Origin: Melastoma dodecandrum
Lineage: Eukaryota; Streptophyta; Magnoliopsida; Myrtales; Melastomataceae
Direction of reading: 5' to 3'
Assembly (NCBI GenBank): GCA_029817715.1
Contig: JARUPY010000168.1
Span: 62,001-126,000, forward strand
DNA length: 64,000 nucleotides
The notes beneath the pieces were generated by a model, which was not told the DNA's origin, made no database searches, and saw only the letters and a list, made by a program, of their open reading frames with translations. Shown in pieces: positions 47,031 through 58,520 of the stretch. Both the position numbers and the translations under genes were made by a program. Position 1 is the stretch's first letter. Each line of letters begins with the position of its first letter.

Positions 47031-48701
47031 CTAACCCGAGTATGGGAGCCTGATACTCAGCCATATTATTTGAGCATAACTGAGTGAGGGGATGACATTT
47101 CCATCGGATGTGACGAAGACAACTCCAGCTCCCACGCCTCTTTGTGTAGCTGACCCATCAAATAACATTTTCCATAGAGAGGGAACATCAACCAACATTA
47201 CTTCCTCATCGGGTAATTCTTCCGATACTTTCCAATTATCTGGTATAGGATGATCTGCCAAGAAGTCAGCCAAAGCTTGTCCCTTCACAGCCTTTTGAGG
47301 AACATACGAGATCTCAAACTCTTGGAGCATAAGTGCCCATTTAGTGCGACGACCAAACAAAACTGGCCTCGACATTATATATTTGAGAGAATCTGCCCGT
47401 GATATGAGACGAACAGAGTGTGCCTGCAGATAATGTCGTATCTTTTGAATGGCAAACATTAAAGCGAGACATTTCTTCTTAATTGGAGAGTAATTCAATT
47501 CTGCTCCGGTTAAAGTCCTGCTTAAATAGTACATGGCATTTTCTTTTCCATTATCGTTCTCCTGAGCTAACATAACTCCTAGGGAAGCTTCTTATGCTGC
47601 GATATAAAGTATGAGGGTTCTTCCTTGGATTGGAGCATTTAGGACCGGTGGCTTCGACAAATAGGCTTTTATATTGTTGAATGCATTTTCACACTCTTCA
47701 TCCCACTCAAAAGAAGTACCTTTCTTCATCAATCTATGAAAGGGATGGCATCGTCTGACCGAGTTTGATATAAACCTTCGAATGTATGCAAGCTTCCCTT
47801 GAAGGCTCTTCAACTCATGTATATTCCTTGGCCCTGGCATCTTCATAATCGCATCTAACTTTGATTGATCGACTTCAATACCTCGATGTCGAACGATAAA
47901 TCTAAGGAACTTTCCCGAAGTGACCCTGAATGCACACTTTAATGGGTTCATCTTCAGTTGATATTTGCGTAGTCTGTCAAATATCTTTCTAAGGTCATCA
48001 ATATGATCGTGCCTTTGTCTGGATTTGACAACCAGATCATCCACATAACACTCTACATTCCTGTGGAGAATATCATCAAAGATCCGTTGCATAGCTCGTT
48101 GATAAGTTGCTCCCGCATTCTTCAACCCAAAAGGCATCACCTTATAACAATATATTCATTTTGGAGTATGAAAAGCTGTTATTTCCTCATCCTTCGAATC
48201 CTTTCTGATTTGATTGTATCCCGATGATCCATCTGATTTGAGGGCTTCATAGCCCGTGGTCGCATCTACCATTATCTCAGTAATCGGAGGAGGAAAATCG
48301 TCCTTGGGACATGCATTATTGAGATCACGAAAATCAACGCAAACTCGGAGTTAACCGTTCTTTTTCCTAACAGATACAATATTTGCAATCCATGTTGGAT
48401 ATTTCACCTCCCGAATAAATCCGACTTCGATAAGCTTGTTGACTTCGGCCTCTATCAATGGGATCAACTCTGGGCGAAAACGTCGTTGAGCTTGCTTTAT
48501 GGGTCGAGCTCCATGCTTAACAGTTAACTTATGGACTGCTATCTTTGGATCAAGGCCGGGCATTTCTTTATAGCTCCATGCGAAGACATCTTTGTATTCC
48601 TTCAACAGTTGGCTGTATAACTCCTCTTCTTCAGGGATTAAACTTGCGCTAAGGAATGTTGAACAATGATCTCCTTCCTCCCCAAGATCGACTTCCTTCA
48701 A
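47031..48701 (-). pseudogene. Tat reverse transcriptase, RNase H and archaeal-type RNase H
   Basis: Pieces at 48701-48351, 48140-47592 and 47573-47031 form one broken polyprotein. RT begins with PGLDPKIAVHKLTV and has YVDDLVVKS near 48040. RNase H follows in the piece beginning at 47573, with LNYSPIKKKCLALMFAIQKI. The archaeal-type RNase H starts with LFDGSATQRGVGAGVVF near 47150. In-frame stops at 48351, 48140-48170 and 47592 break it. Confidence 0.85.
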
Positions 48702-49381
48702 TTCGTCGACAATAGACTTTTTTGGTCCTCGAATACTTCTGGAGCCTCTTCTGCATCATCCTCTTTAGGGGAAGTGTTTTCATAAGCCTCAGTAATTGTG
48801 ATGTGGTGGGAAGCGACAACATCATTTACGCTATTACTATGCGACGTTTCCCCATTGCTATTGGTAGATACCCATGTCTTCGTGCTTATTTTCAGTACAT
48901 CGCCGGTAGTTACTTCAACAGCCGTTTGACGTTTCATTCGAGAGGGAACTTTTCTTCGTCAGATCCTCTGTATCTTCTATGATAATTGAGATATCTTCTT
49001 TTTTATCAACTCTTTTCCACACCATTCGACTTCTTGGAGCTTGACTCAATCTTAACTTGCCGATCTTCGAACTTTAATTTCTTCTTTCTGAGTGCCAAGG
49101 CTATCAAATACTGATCTTCGCTCAGACGGGGTTCCAAGTCGATCAAATACCGAAGTTCTCGTCGATTCGGTTGTAGTTTTATCATCAACTTCGATGTGTT
49201 GAATTGAAGCCTTCATTGCTTGATTGACGGGCTTAGGAGTGTCATACCCATGACCGAATTTTGACTTTTGACTATCACCGCCTGGACTAGCCTATTTTAA
49301 GACAGCCCCAAGCCCTTTCAAGTCCTCTGTGTAGCCGGCCGTAGTGATTAGCCTAAATGCATTTAGATAATTGCCCCCTGT

Positions 49382-51026
49382 TTAGGTCAAAAAAAAACCT
49401 TTTAAAGGCATACTTGTTCGAGCTACTGTCGTCATTTTTGTCCCTGGCCAGTTGAGTTCCTTCGGCTCCACTATTTTTTCAGCATGGCTACTCACGAAAG
49501 GTGGTTCCCAGGCTTTTCGGAAGGCTCTTGGGATGTAGCGCAGGATCGACACATTCTGTTTAGACTTATCATCCGTCCTTTCATTTTTAACTGTCGGATT
49601 AAATGAATGTACATCTTGTTGAATAGGTGAAACTTCTATGTCTGACTTCTTCGTGATATCCCTCACAACCGGTGCAACCTTCAAGACTTTTTCTTCAGCA
49701 TCGGTACACTTATTAAAGTAAAACTTGACATCGGCTAAGTATGACTTCGCTTCCGTAAAGGGTTTTGCATCCACCCATACTGTGTGGGTTACCCCATCCT
49801 TCACAAATTTAAAAACATTGATGGAGTGTAGATGCAACAACTCCATATTCATGCAGCCATGGTCGTCCCAACAACATATTATAGGTGGTGTTGGAATTGA
49901 TGACGTAGAACGTCGCTCCAGCTTCCATATCTCCTATAGTGAAGGTGAGACAGATCTTCCTAACAGCTCGTTCTCCCCCTAGTTGAATCCTTGGATTATT
50001 AGCCGGCTACTTGATAAATCGTCAACCCCCTACCACAATCTCTTTCAGGGATTTTAGTGACAAGATATTGACTGCCGAACCTGGGTCGACCAATATGCGA
50101 TTGAGCTTTGTACCATAAGCATATCCTGATACAAATAGCGGTCGATTGTGAGATTTGTGACCTATAAGAAGATCTTCATCGGAAAATGTGATTGTTGCGC
50201 CATCTTCTCGTGACTTCACAACATTCATCACTACGGGTTCTTCTGGAGTGTCCACCTTTACAGCTACCACTTCTTTGTCTGCATCAATGTGGTGACAACT
50301 TCGAGACAGATCTGCAAGTTTTCGAAAACATTCAGGAAAGAAGTCCCATAAAATAGCCGAGGTTGGCTTCTTCAAGGTCTGGCTATCTAGCAAACTCTTT
50401 TCTTTAGTTGTCTTCCTGAAATCCTCTTTTATTGGTGACCTCATCGCAATCTTTGCTCGCATAGGAAGCATTTTCTTAATGGGATTATAAGATTTCGTCC
50501 GGTTCCTTTTGTGAGTCACCAAAGTCCAGCCTTCTTCGGTAGATGATCCTTCGGAGCTAACCACACAACTTGACACCTTGGTCATAAATTGTTGCATTAT
50601 CCCCGGACCTGGTAGGCAAATTATCTTAGCAGGATCGACAGTCCCTAATATGATGTTCGGAGTATCATTGTTTGCGACACTGATCATATTTGAAGGTGCA
50701 ATATGGGCTCCTAAATCGATTTTGTTGTCACGTACAAGCTCCATGACCTTCTCCTTAAAGATGAAATACTTCTCAATTGGATGGCCTAAGACACGATGGT
50801 ACTTGCAGAAGTTGGGATTGTCAGCTAGATTCGCTTGTTGTGGTCGCTTTGATTGCGGAAGCTCGATCATTTTACAAAACAATAGATAGTCAAATAATTC
50901 TGCAACATCTTCATTAGGAAAAGGATATTTCTTATTTTGCCTTTCTTCAGGACTTTGGGCGTTGCCTCTCCATCCAGGGTGCTTCTGCAGGTGATTGTCC
51001 ATTTGCTGGGACTTTTCCTTTTGCAA
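49382..51026 (-). pseudogene. Tat gag C-terminus and aspartic protease region
   Basis: From 51026 the frame holds a proline/lysine-rich gag tail with CKYHRVLGHPIEKY (a His/Cys-containing block where gag proteins of this group bind nucleic acid). Near 50090 it reads RILVDPGSAVNILS, the protease active-site loop with Asp at the D-P/S-G-S position; the frame stops at 50022. A second piece, 49852-49382, continues with THTVWVDAKPF, the region between protease and RT. A frame change near 50980 separates this from the preceding gag piece. Confidence 0.75.
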
Positions 51027-52621
51027 TTGGCACTTTGACAGGAGCTACATCTGTAATCATTACTTGTTTCTTGGTATCTTTGAAAACGGGCTTGCCCCCA
51101 GTTCTGTTTCCTGATCTTCCTGTCCCTCTAGGTGGCTTAAGTATTGGGATGTTACTTATGTTGGTCCCAACAAAGCTTAACTCCATATCATGAGCCTTCG
51201 TCGCCTACTCCTCGAATGATCGTGGTTTGAGCCCTTGTAGAATATATTGAATTCTCCAGAGCATGCCTTGAATGCACATGTCGATAGACGTTTCCTCTGA
51301 TAAACGATCCCTACAGTTCAAGCTTAGATTCCTCCATCGTTGGATATAATCAATGACGGGTTCTTCCTCCCATTGGCGAGTATTAGTTAGCTCGACCATG
51401 CTCACCACGCGCCGCATGCTGTAAAAGCGATTTAGAAACTCCCTTTCCAATTGTTCCCAACTATCAATGGTGTCTGGCTTGAGGTCAATGTACTAGTCAA
51501 AAGCGTTTCCCTTCAGAGAGCGAACAAACTGCTTAACCATCCAATCCCCATGCATGCCTGTATTATTGCAAGTTTCAACGAAATGAGCCACATGTTGACG
51601 TGGATTCCCCTTTCCATCGAACTGTTGGAAGTATGGAGGCTGATATCCCACGGGCATCTTGAGGCCTTCGATTCTTCGACTGTAAGGCTTATAGTATGCC
51701 GAAAATGATGATGATTTGCCCTCAAGCTCGCTCTTCACCGTTTCTTTTATTAATTCCATCATTGCTTTCACTGGAATAGGATCTTCAAAAACGGACGTGT
51801 GCTTTGCCGAATCATCAACATTTATGACCCCCTTTCCTTTGTCAACTTGGGTGCGCGAACTTTCCTCAATAGATGTTTTGTCGGTATCTTTACTGTCCAG
51901 CCTTTTGACAATATAGTTCATTTACTGCTCTCTTTCCTTCATAAAAAGCATCACAGCATCCACTGCTTTTGTGAGAGCTGCGACCTGATCTTCAAGTAAA
52001 GGAATATCTGTCATCATCACATGCATGACTTCAAAGCCTTTAGTTGAATATGCTTTTGGGGAAGAATCTGACGAAGAGTCACTTGACGAGATATTTTCAA
52101 AATTTATTTGAGGGACATGAGACACCAGAACCTTATCGAAAGGTTGATCAGCAGCAGTTGGTTGAGTCGACTTATGAGAAATTGCTCTAAGCATTTCTTC
52201 AATTTTCTCAGTCTGTTTATGAGTTTTGGCCATAGATTGGGCATATGTCCACTTTGGAGAGCCCCCTCTCTTTGAGAACATCCTTGTAAGATGGGAAAGC
52301 TTTGAGAGAGATGGACTTGAGCATTTCTTCTATCTCCTCAGCCTGTTTGCGCGTCATGGCCACAGACTAGGTATATGTCCACTTTGGAGAGTCCTCGTCA
52401 TTGAGAGTATTCTTTTCAGCGATATCCTTGTAAGATGGGGATGCCTTGGGGAAGATGGACTTGAACAATTTCTCAGTCTCCTTATATAATTCAGTAATGG
52501 TCCTAACCTTGACCAACTTAAGAAACTCAGCAGATGAAGAGCCCCCGAATGAGAGTGAAGCAAAAACAGCAAGCCGACTGTACGCGACAACATTCTTGAC
52601 ATTGATCATCTTTGGCGCCAT
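50947..52621 (-). pseudogene. Tat gag, broken by stops and a tandem duplication
   Basis: Starts MAPKMINVKN at 52621. A 133-bp segment encoding SPKWTY...IEEML is tandemly duplicated (about 52205-52470) with a stop at 52367. The capsid-like domain follows (PPYFQQFDGKGNPRQHVAHF, then LEREFLNRFYSMRR and VIDYIQRWRNLSLNCR), the typical retrotransposon gag fold signature. TAG codons at 51493 and 51205 interrupt it. Most breaks sit where Trp would be expected. Confidence 0.85.
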
Positions 52622-52658
52622 GTGAATTCCTCAAAGTAAAGAGATGAGAGGTAGAGAA

Positions 52659-52676
52659 GTCCCACTGGACGTGCCA
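52659..52676 (-). promoter_or_regulatory. Primer-binding-site-like sequence of the Tat element
   Basis: On the minus strand TGGCACGTCCAGTGGGAC lies 38 bases before the gag start and just after a TGTTCACA-type LTR end. It has the TGG start and GC-rich body of a tRNA 3'-end complement. I do not assign the tRNA. Confidence 0.65.
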
Positions 52677-52849
52677 GAAATTTGTGAACACTAAAATCTC
52701 GCGGAGAAATATAAGCGTACAAATTATCGCATGAAAAATGTAGCGGGTTCTGTCTCTAATCATGAGAAAAGCACGTGATTCCTCTTATTCGATCTTCGAG
52801 GAATAATGTTAATGGGTGGTGATCCTGAGCTATGACAGAATTTCAGCAG

Positions 52850-53060
52850 AACTTCGAGATGAAATATTGATGAAGTCGTCGGGGGCTTATGGGCATGCTC
52901 CGACAGAGCTTCGATAGCTTGATGAAGTCGTCGAGGCCTTTGGACGTGATCTGACAGAGCTTCGATAACTTGATGAACTCATTGGGGCCTTTGGGCGTAA
53001 TTCGACAGAGCTTCAGGGCGCATTGCAAAAGATCACCGGGCGATGGACGTCGGCAGAACT
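52850..53060. repeat. Tandem repeat in Tat LTR/leader, unit about 55-60 bp
   Basis: The phrase ACAGAGCTTCGATAGCTTGATGAAGTCGTCG.GGCCTTTGG is repeated about three to four times with substitutions (near 52860, 52905, 52960 and 53010). Confidence 0.75.
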
Positions 53061-53264
53061 TCGGCGAGCAGGAGGCGACGAGAGACTTCGAAAGCTCTAA
53101 GAGTCTTCTCTCCACCTATGTGTGTGTTGTTTGATGTTGTCGACAGAGGGATATAGCCGTCATCGAAGAATAAAATATTCAAGAATATCACTTGAGAAGA
53201 ATATTTTTGTGTGTAGAATATGACCGCTGGGAAAATGTTATACCACTGCGAGAATCTCGTCGTC

Positions 53265-53800
53265 CTACTTTGGGGCCTTCAGAGATAAACTCGCAAGAGG
53301 GGGTCCTTCGGAGATAAACCCGTTATAAGACCTTCGGAGATATACCCACAGAGGGGCCTTCGGAGATAAACTCACTAAATGGGCCTTCGTCACCGCACCA
53401 CCCATAAAGGGGCCTTCCGAGATAAACCCGCTATGGGACATTCGGAGATAAACCCGCAAGAGGGGCCCTCGGATATATACCCGCAAGAGGGGCCTTTAGA
53501 GATCTCGCTAGAGATGCCTTCGTCGCCGCACCACCCGCCAAGGGGCCTTCGCCGCACCACCCATAGAGGGGCCTTTGGTGAACCCGCTCGAGGAGCCTTC
53601 ACCGCCGCGCCGCCCGCCGAGGAGTCTTCGCCGCACCACCCGTAGAGGGGCCTATAGAGAACCCGCCAGAGGGGCGTTCGTCGCCGCACCACCCGTAGAG
53701 GGGCCTTCCCCGCACCACCCGCAGAGGGACCTTCGCTGCATTGCACCACCTGCAAAGGGGCCTTTGCCACGCCGCACCACCCACTGAGGGATCTTCAAAA
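53265..53800. repeat. Tandem repeat array of GGGGCCTTCGGAGATAAACC type
   Basis: Units of about 25-37 bp share AGAGGGGCCTTCG. The left half has units ending GGAGATAAACCCGC; the right half has units with CCGCACCACCCGC. About fifteen units can be counted. Frames stay open on both strands, which explains the many short ORFs here. The array lies in the LTR/leader of the Tat element. Confidence 0.85.
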
Positions 53801-53903
53801 AACATAACTAGAATCTCTTTATAACCCAATGGAGCTAAAGAGAATAAGAGAGAAGAAATAATTTTGTGTGTGAGAGGTGTGCTGTGAATGAATGGGGAGG
53901 CCT

Positions 53904-53912
53904 CTATTTATA
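53904..53912 (-). promoter_or_regulatory. TATA box of the Tat LTR
   Basis: Minus strand TATAAATAG lies about 1.3 kb before gag, on the correct strand for element transcription. Repeat arrays lie in the transcribed leader downstream. Confidence 0.5.
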
Positions 53913-53950
53913 TGGTTCCAAGGCTAGTTTAAATTAGGAAGCTGGTCATA

Positions 53951-55149
53951 TCTTATTAGGTAACTTCTCGTGGACCGGGCTTGAATTTGGGCTTAGTTTT
54001 GGCCCAAAATACTTTGTTTGGATGGGGGGCATCATTTTTATGGATATGATTTCATGGCTCGTTTATATAATCCATACAAATTGAATATTAGGCTTGATAG
54101 ATAGCCATATTATGATGAGAAATTTTTTAATGTATACAGTAAGCAAAACCTATGCTTATATTGTCGAAATTGTTTGGCCATGACATTATCCACGACTTCT
54201 TTTACATGATTATTTGTTTTCGAATTCACTTTTACCAGAAAAAAATATTAAGAATTGTTTTGAATTTATTATCAATGAGAGTACGAGGCTATATACCTTA
54301 AGCTTGTCAAAGATTGGCTGCTTCTTTTCATCTGAAATTTCGTGTCAATAAAACAAGCGCATAGGAGCTTAACATTCTCGTAAGTATTTCTCGGCAGGAC
54401 CTGCTAAAAGATATTTATCGCCATCTATAATGACACCTCCGGAAACTTTTTTATGCCACGTCCCTTTTTATTTTGTAAAGACCACTATCTAACAACAAAA
54501 AATATTCCAAAAATTATAATATTGAAAATCTTGATAACAAATAGTAAATAATAAAATATTGAAATAAATGAATAACTAATCATTTTTAAAAATTCTCTAG
54601 GATAATAAAAAAGCAAACATATTTGATTTCTTCAATTTATAATAAAATATTGTATATTGATTTTCTTGTCGAGTATCTTGTTATTTGAAGTATTTAAGTG
54701 ATTAAAATAATTGCACCTATCTAAAAATCGAGTTTCTTTTTTTTTTTTTGTTTTTCTTAAAATTAAATAATATATTTTGTTCCATACAAATTTATAATAA
54801 AATATCGATTAACAAACATCAATTTAGTTGAATCTTTCAATTGAGTATTCATGGCCTCTTGTGTAGGGAATGATTTTATTTATTTTCTTTCTTTAGTAAA
54901 AATATTGTTAGTATTTTTGTCATAATATTATTGAAGCTTTCAAGACAAGAAATTGGAGGCGTCTAAACTTTTTCAATATATTTCGTCGGTTCGGTGTTAT
55001 GTTTTAATTGTGACAAATTATGAAGACAAATACATATAATTTATAATTATATCGTAACAAAAACAAAGAAGACAATTTAACATTATTGATCTCTCAGTAT
55101 AAATCGCGACAAATATTTAGTTTGATAAAATGTTTTGTCAAAATAATTT
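53951..55149. other. AT-rich intergenic DNA
   Basis: No ORF or structured repeat recognised; long A/T stretches. It may include the outer end of the Tat LTR. Confidence 0.4.
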
Positions 55150-55215
55150 TGTCTGAATAAGTCAAATTTAACGTAGTGCTAATTAAGAAACATAACAACA
55201 TGTTTTTAACATACT

Positions 55216-55432
55216 CATCTTGGATGAGGTAACGTGACACAACCCGCTCCAAATCCTCTAGAAAGTCCATCCTGATTCTTTCCCGCAAAACCTCACTGCT
55301 CGAGATGACGTGATGATCGGAAGGCACCAGATGAGCGAACCGAATACTCGTATAGTCTGAACAGCGAGGTTTAGACGACGCCGGCACAATATTTAGCAGG
55401 CTCATTTTGTGTCCTCTTTTATTTGGATGCAA
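55216..55432 (-). other. Exon-like island of unknown identity
   Basis: In otherwise AT-rich DNA a GC-richer stretch encodes, from Met at 55432, MSLLNIVPASSKPRCSDYTS and LVPSDHHVISSSEVLRER, ending FLEDLERVVSRYLIQDE. A good donor (GTATGT) follows near 55216. I do not recognise the protein and find no partner exon, so it may be an isolated first exon or a captured fragment. Confidence 0.35.
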
Positions 55433-55830
55433 CGTTTATTTGATAAAATTGATAATAATTTTGTTTTGTTTTTTTCTAAAAAGTTATCTTTTGCAAGGAC
55501 TGCAGGAGCAGTTTGGCAATTATTTCCACTCTCCGAATAATTTGAGGGAGTTTTAGGTATTACAACTGGGGATAATTAATCTTACATCTTAGTTAAAAGT
55601 ATTTAATCAAGGAATTAAAAAAATACAAAAATATAATTAGCCGACCTTTTGAAATTAGAGCCAAGGGATCCGAAAACAATTTTATTGGAATTCCCAAACC
55701 TCGGTCGGACAACAAAAGAGAGGAAACTAATGACATAAAGTTGAAACATCCCGGAACGAAGATGAGCGTAAATGTCTCAATGTAAGCATATCTTAAGGGG
55801 CCACGGAAATGGACAAAAAAGAGAGCCTCT

Positions 55831-57236
55831 TCAAGGCTTCAAAGTGTTAGCAATGTCGATGACGAACCGGTACTTGACGTCCGATTTCAGGAGGCGTTCC
55901 ATTGCTGTGTTTACGTAATCGATCGGGATCACCTCGATGTCTGCAGTTATGTTGTGCTTGGCAGCAAAGTCCATCATCTCCTGCGTCTCCTTGATGCCTC
56001 CGATGCCGCTCCCTCCTACCAGCTTCCTTCCTACAATCCCCATCCAGAATGCAAATCACGATTAGCCTCGTAACATCCGGAAGCGCGATCCAATGTGTAG
56101 GCGTTGATGGATGGTTACTGACCCATAATCACGGGGAAGGAAGGCAGCTCAAGGGGCTTATCGGGAGCACCTACCAAAACCACCTTCCCATTTGTCTTGA
56201 GGAGTGCCAGCAGGGGTACAATGGCATGAGTTGCTGAGACTGTGTCGATAATGCCGTCCATCGTACCCATAGCACCCTATCAAAAGCAAGTCAGATCTTC
56301 ATAATTGCAACCTTAACCGGTAAACACTTGTGTTCGACAAGTCATACCTGCATCTGCTCGGTATCCCGGCTGACCAGGAAAGCATCGGCACCTAGACGCT
56401 CCAGTGCTTCTGCCTTCTTATTAGGAGAGGTGCTAATAACAGTCACCTTGAGGCCCATCACCTTGGCAAACTTGACAGCCATGTGGCCGAGCCCTCCGAG
56501 ACCTACCACACCCACATGCATCCCAGGCTTATCCAGGCCGTAGTACTTCAAGGGGCTGTAAACCGTAATCCCGGCACAAAGCAGGGGAGCGGCACCGTCG
56601 AGTGGCACGTTATCGGGGATCCTGATGATGAAATGCTCGTCGCAGACCATGAAGTTGGAATACCCTCCGTACGTCATGGTCCCGTCAAGGTTTTTGCTGC
56701 CGTAGGTAGGGATCAACCTCGGGCAATAATTCTCGAGGTTGTCCGCACAGTTGGAGCATGATCGGCAGGACTCGACCAAACAGCCGACGCCGACTCTGTC
56801 ACCAACCTTGTACTTGGTCACCTTGGATCCAACCTCAGTCACAATGCCAACAAGCTCATGCCTAACAACGACATAACAGATTATTTTCAGAAATGGAGAT
56901 GATCAATCAGTAGTGTGGGTTTTAAGAAGCGATTAGTGACGAACAAAATACCCAGGAACGGCGGGGTAGGAGGCATTGCCCCATTCATTCTTAATAAAGT
57001 GGAGATCAGAGTGGCAAATCCCACAGTAAGTGATCTTGAAGGCCACATCCGTCTCACCGGTTGCCCTGCAGAAGCGAAAGCAATAAGCATCTCCTGGGAT
57101 ATTATTAAGATTGGATCAACAAGAAGTAGCCAGACCTCCTGGAGAAGTTGAAAGGGGAGAGGTGGCCGGACGAGTCCCTGGAGGCGTATCCGTAGGCAGC
57201 GACGGGGTGTTCCTTCTGGTAATCCACAGATGCCAT
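55831..57236 (-). CDS. Zinc alcohol dehydrogenase, CAD-like / mannitol dehydrogenase (ELI3) class, copy 2
   Basis: Five exons (57236-57136, 57065-56952, 56861-56348, 56276-56123, 56030-55831) with GT-AG borders encode 360 aa, from [10 protein letters not shown] to ANTLKP. All zinc ligands are present: catalytic Cys48, His73, Cys167; structural Cys104, 107, 110, 118. So is the GLGGLG dinucleotide loop. It is an NADP(H)-dependent cytosolic aldehyde/alcohol dehydrogenase of the ELI3 class; the substrate is not decidable from sequence. Exon lengths and phases match copy 1 exactly and the proteins differ by scattered conservative changes, so the two arose by duplication. Introns are compact (70, 90, 71 and 92 bp). 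The proximal promoter carries a 40-base G/C run between TATA and ATG. Confidence 0.93.
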
Positions 57237-57296
57237 GGCGATTGGTATGATCCTGATGAACAAGGGAAGAGGGGGCGTGTCTGATTGGAAGGTGGT

Positions 57297-57336
<40 letters not shown>
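57297..57336 (-). repeat. C40 (plus strand G40) run in 5' leader/core promoter of CAD copy 2
   Basis: Forty uninterrupted G on the plus strand, 61-100 bases before the ATG. With the TATA at 57341-57350, transcription would be expected to start inside the run. Copy 1 has only short G stretches here. Confidence 0.8.
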
Positions 57337-57337
<1 letters not shown>

Positions 57338-57340
57338 GAT

Positions 57341-57350
57341 GTGTTTATAG
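57341..57350 (-). promoter_or_regulatory. TATA box of CAD copy 2
   Basis: Minus strand CTATAAACAC, 105-114 bases before the start codon. It corresponds to CTATATAAAC of copy 1, from which it is displaced by the G/C run. Confidence 0.6.
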
Positions 57351-58471
57351 GGGGGTTGGGGGAGTTTGGTCTGTGGTACCGCGTAACATATGCTAAATGA
57401 GATTTGACGTCTAGGATGACGTCATTTTTCCTCCGAGACCCACTATTATTCGGGCACGTTGCTTTAGGGGTGAGCATAAGTAGTTCGGTGTTATTCGAAT
57501 GTAGAGACTAGGTTATAGATTTTAAATTTTTTAAATTTGACATTAATAAGTACGATTTTAGGTTCTCACGTACGGAACTAATGTAGAGAACCTGGAATTT
57601 GACCAAATATATAATTTATATAATATAGTTTTATAATCTTTTTCTATAATTATATAAATAATTTTATATTAAATTTATAAATATTTTTTATTTATATTTA
57701 GTAATTTTACGTACAGTTATGTGATTGCTAATAAGTCCCTCTTTACGGATACTCGAACCCTCTATCCCCTTGCTCTTGCCGTCTTCGCGAGGCCTTGACC
57801 AGTTCGTTTGAGGTATTTTTAGATTGATTGAAATAATGCTTGATGTATTTTTAGATTGATTAGAGTAATACATGAAGTTATTTAGATTGATTAGAGTAAT
57901 GCTTAATGTATTTTTAAATTAATTAGAGTAATGTAGTGGATTTAACGTAGAAGTGTCTCATAAAAAAATAGAACCGAATCAATACCAGAATCAAGAATTG
58001 GTTCTCCGGTAGTTCTTTAAATCATATGATAGGTTTTAAATTCTAAAAACAAGGAACCGATTGTTACATATTAGATTCTAGGTTACACTTGCCAAACCTA
58101 CCCATCGGAAATTTGCTCCCCGTGATCGGTTGCTTATAATGTCTTTATTTCAAAATGTACTAAACGAGAGATGACGTGTTGGCTGACCTCTTATCTCCTG
58201 TTCCTCTTATGTGGCTTTTACCCGGTTACGTGTTGTTCCCGTTAATCCAGATAATCGAATATTTTAAATTATTTTAAATTTTCGGAATTTATGAAAAATT
58301 ATAAATTTTTTCAATAAACGCAAGAAAAATATATGATTTTTTTATTTATGGAATTATTTGCAAAAGGAAACAGAAAGTTATTTTGATTTAAGCCTAGTCA
58401 TTTTAACATTGTTTAGTATATCATTAGAATATCTTTTTCAATCCTATCAAGTGAAGATCCATAAAAAAAAC

Positions 58472-58520
<49 letters not shown>

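Larger units (their letters stand above)
46085..53950 (-). mobile_element. Tat-lineage Ty3/gypsy retrotransposon, truncated in integrase
   Basis: Read on the minus strand: promoter/LTR-leader with TATA box, a primer-site-like sequence at 52676-52659, gag from 52621, protease, RT, RNase H, a second archaeal-type RNase H, then integrase that stops being readable near 46085. The extra RNase H domain between RNase H and integrase marks the Tat group. No 3' LTR is found, so the element lost its downstream end. Stops and frame changes are frequent throughout. The right border of the 5' LTR is my estimate from the TATA position. Confidence 0.85.

Noticed and set aside
53379..53787. Several ORFs on both strands
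   Set aside because: They are by-products of a tandem repeat with few stop triplets.
53265..53800. CRISPR-like regular repeats
   Set aside because: Units are contiguous and degenerate without unique spacers, and the context is a plant LTR retrotransposon.
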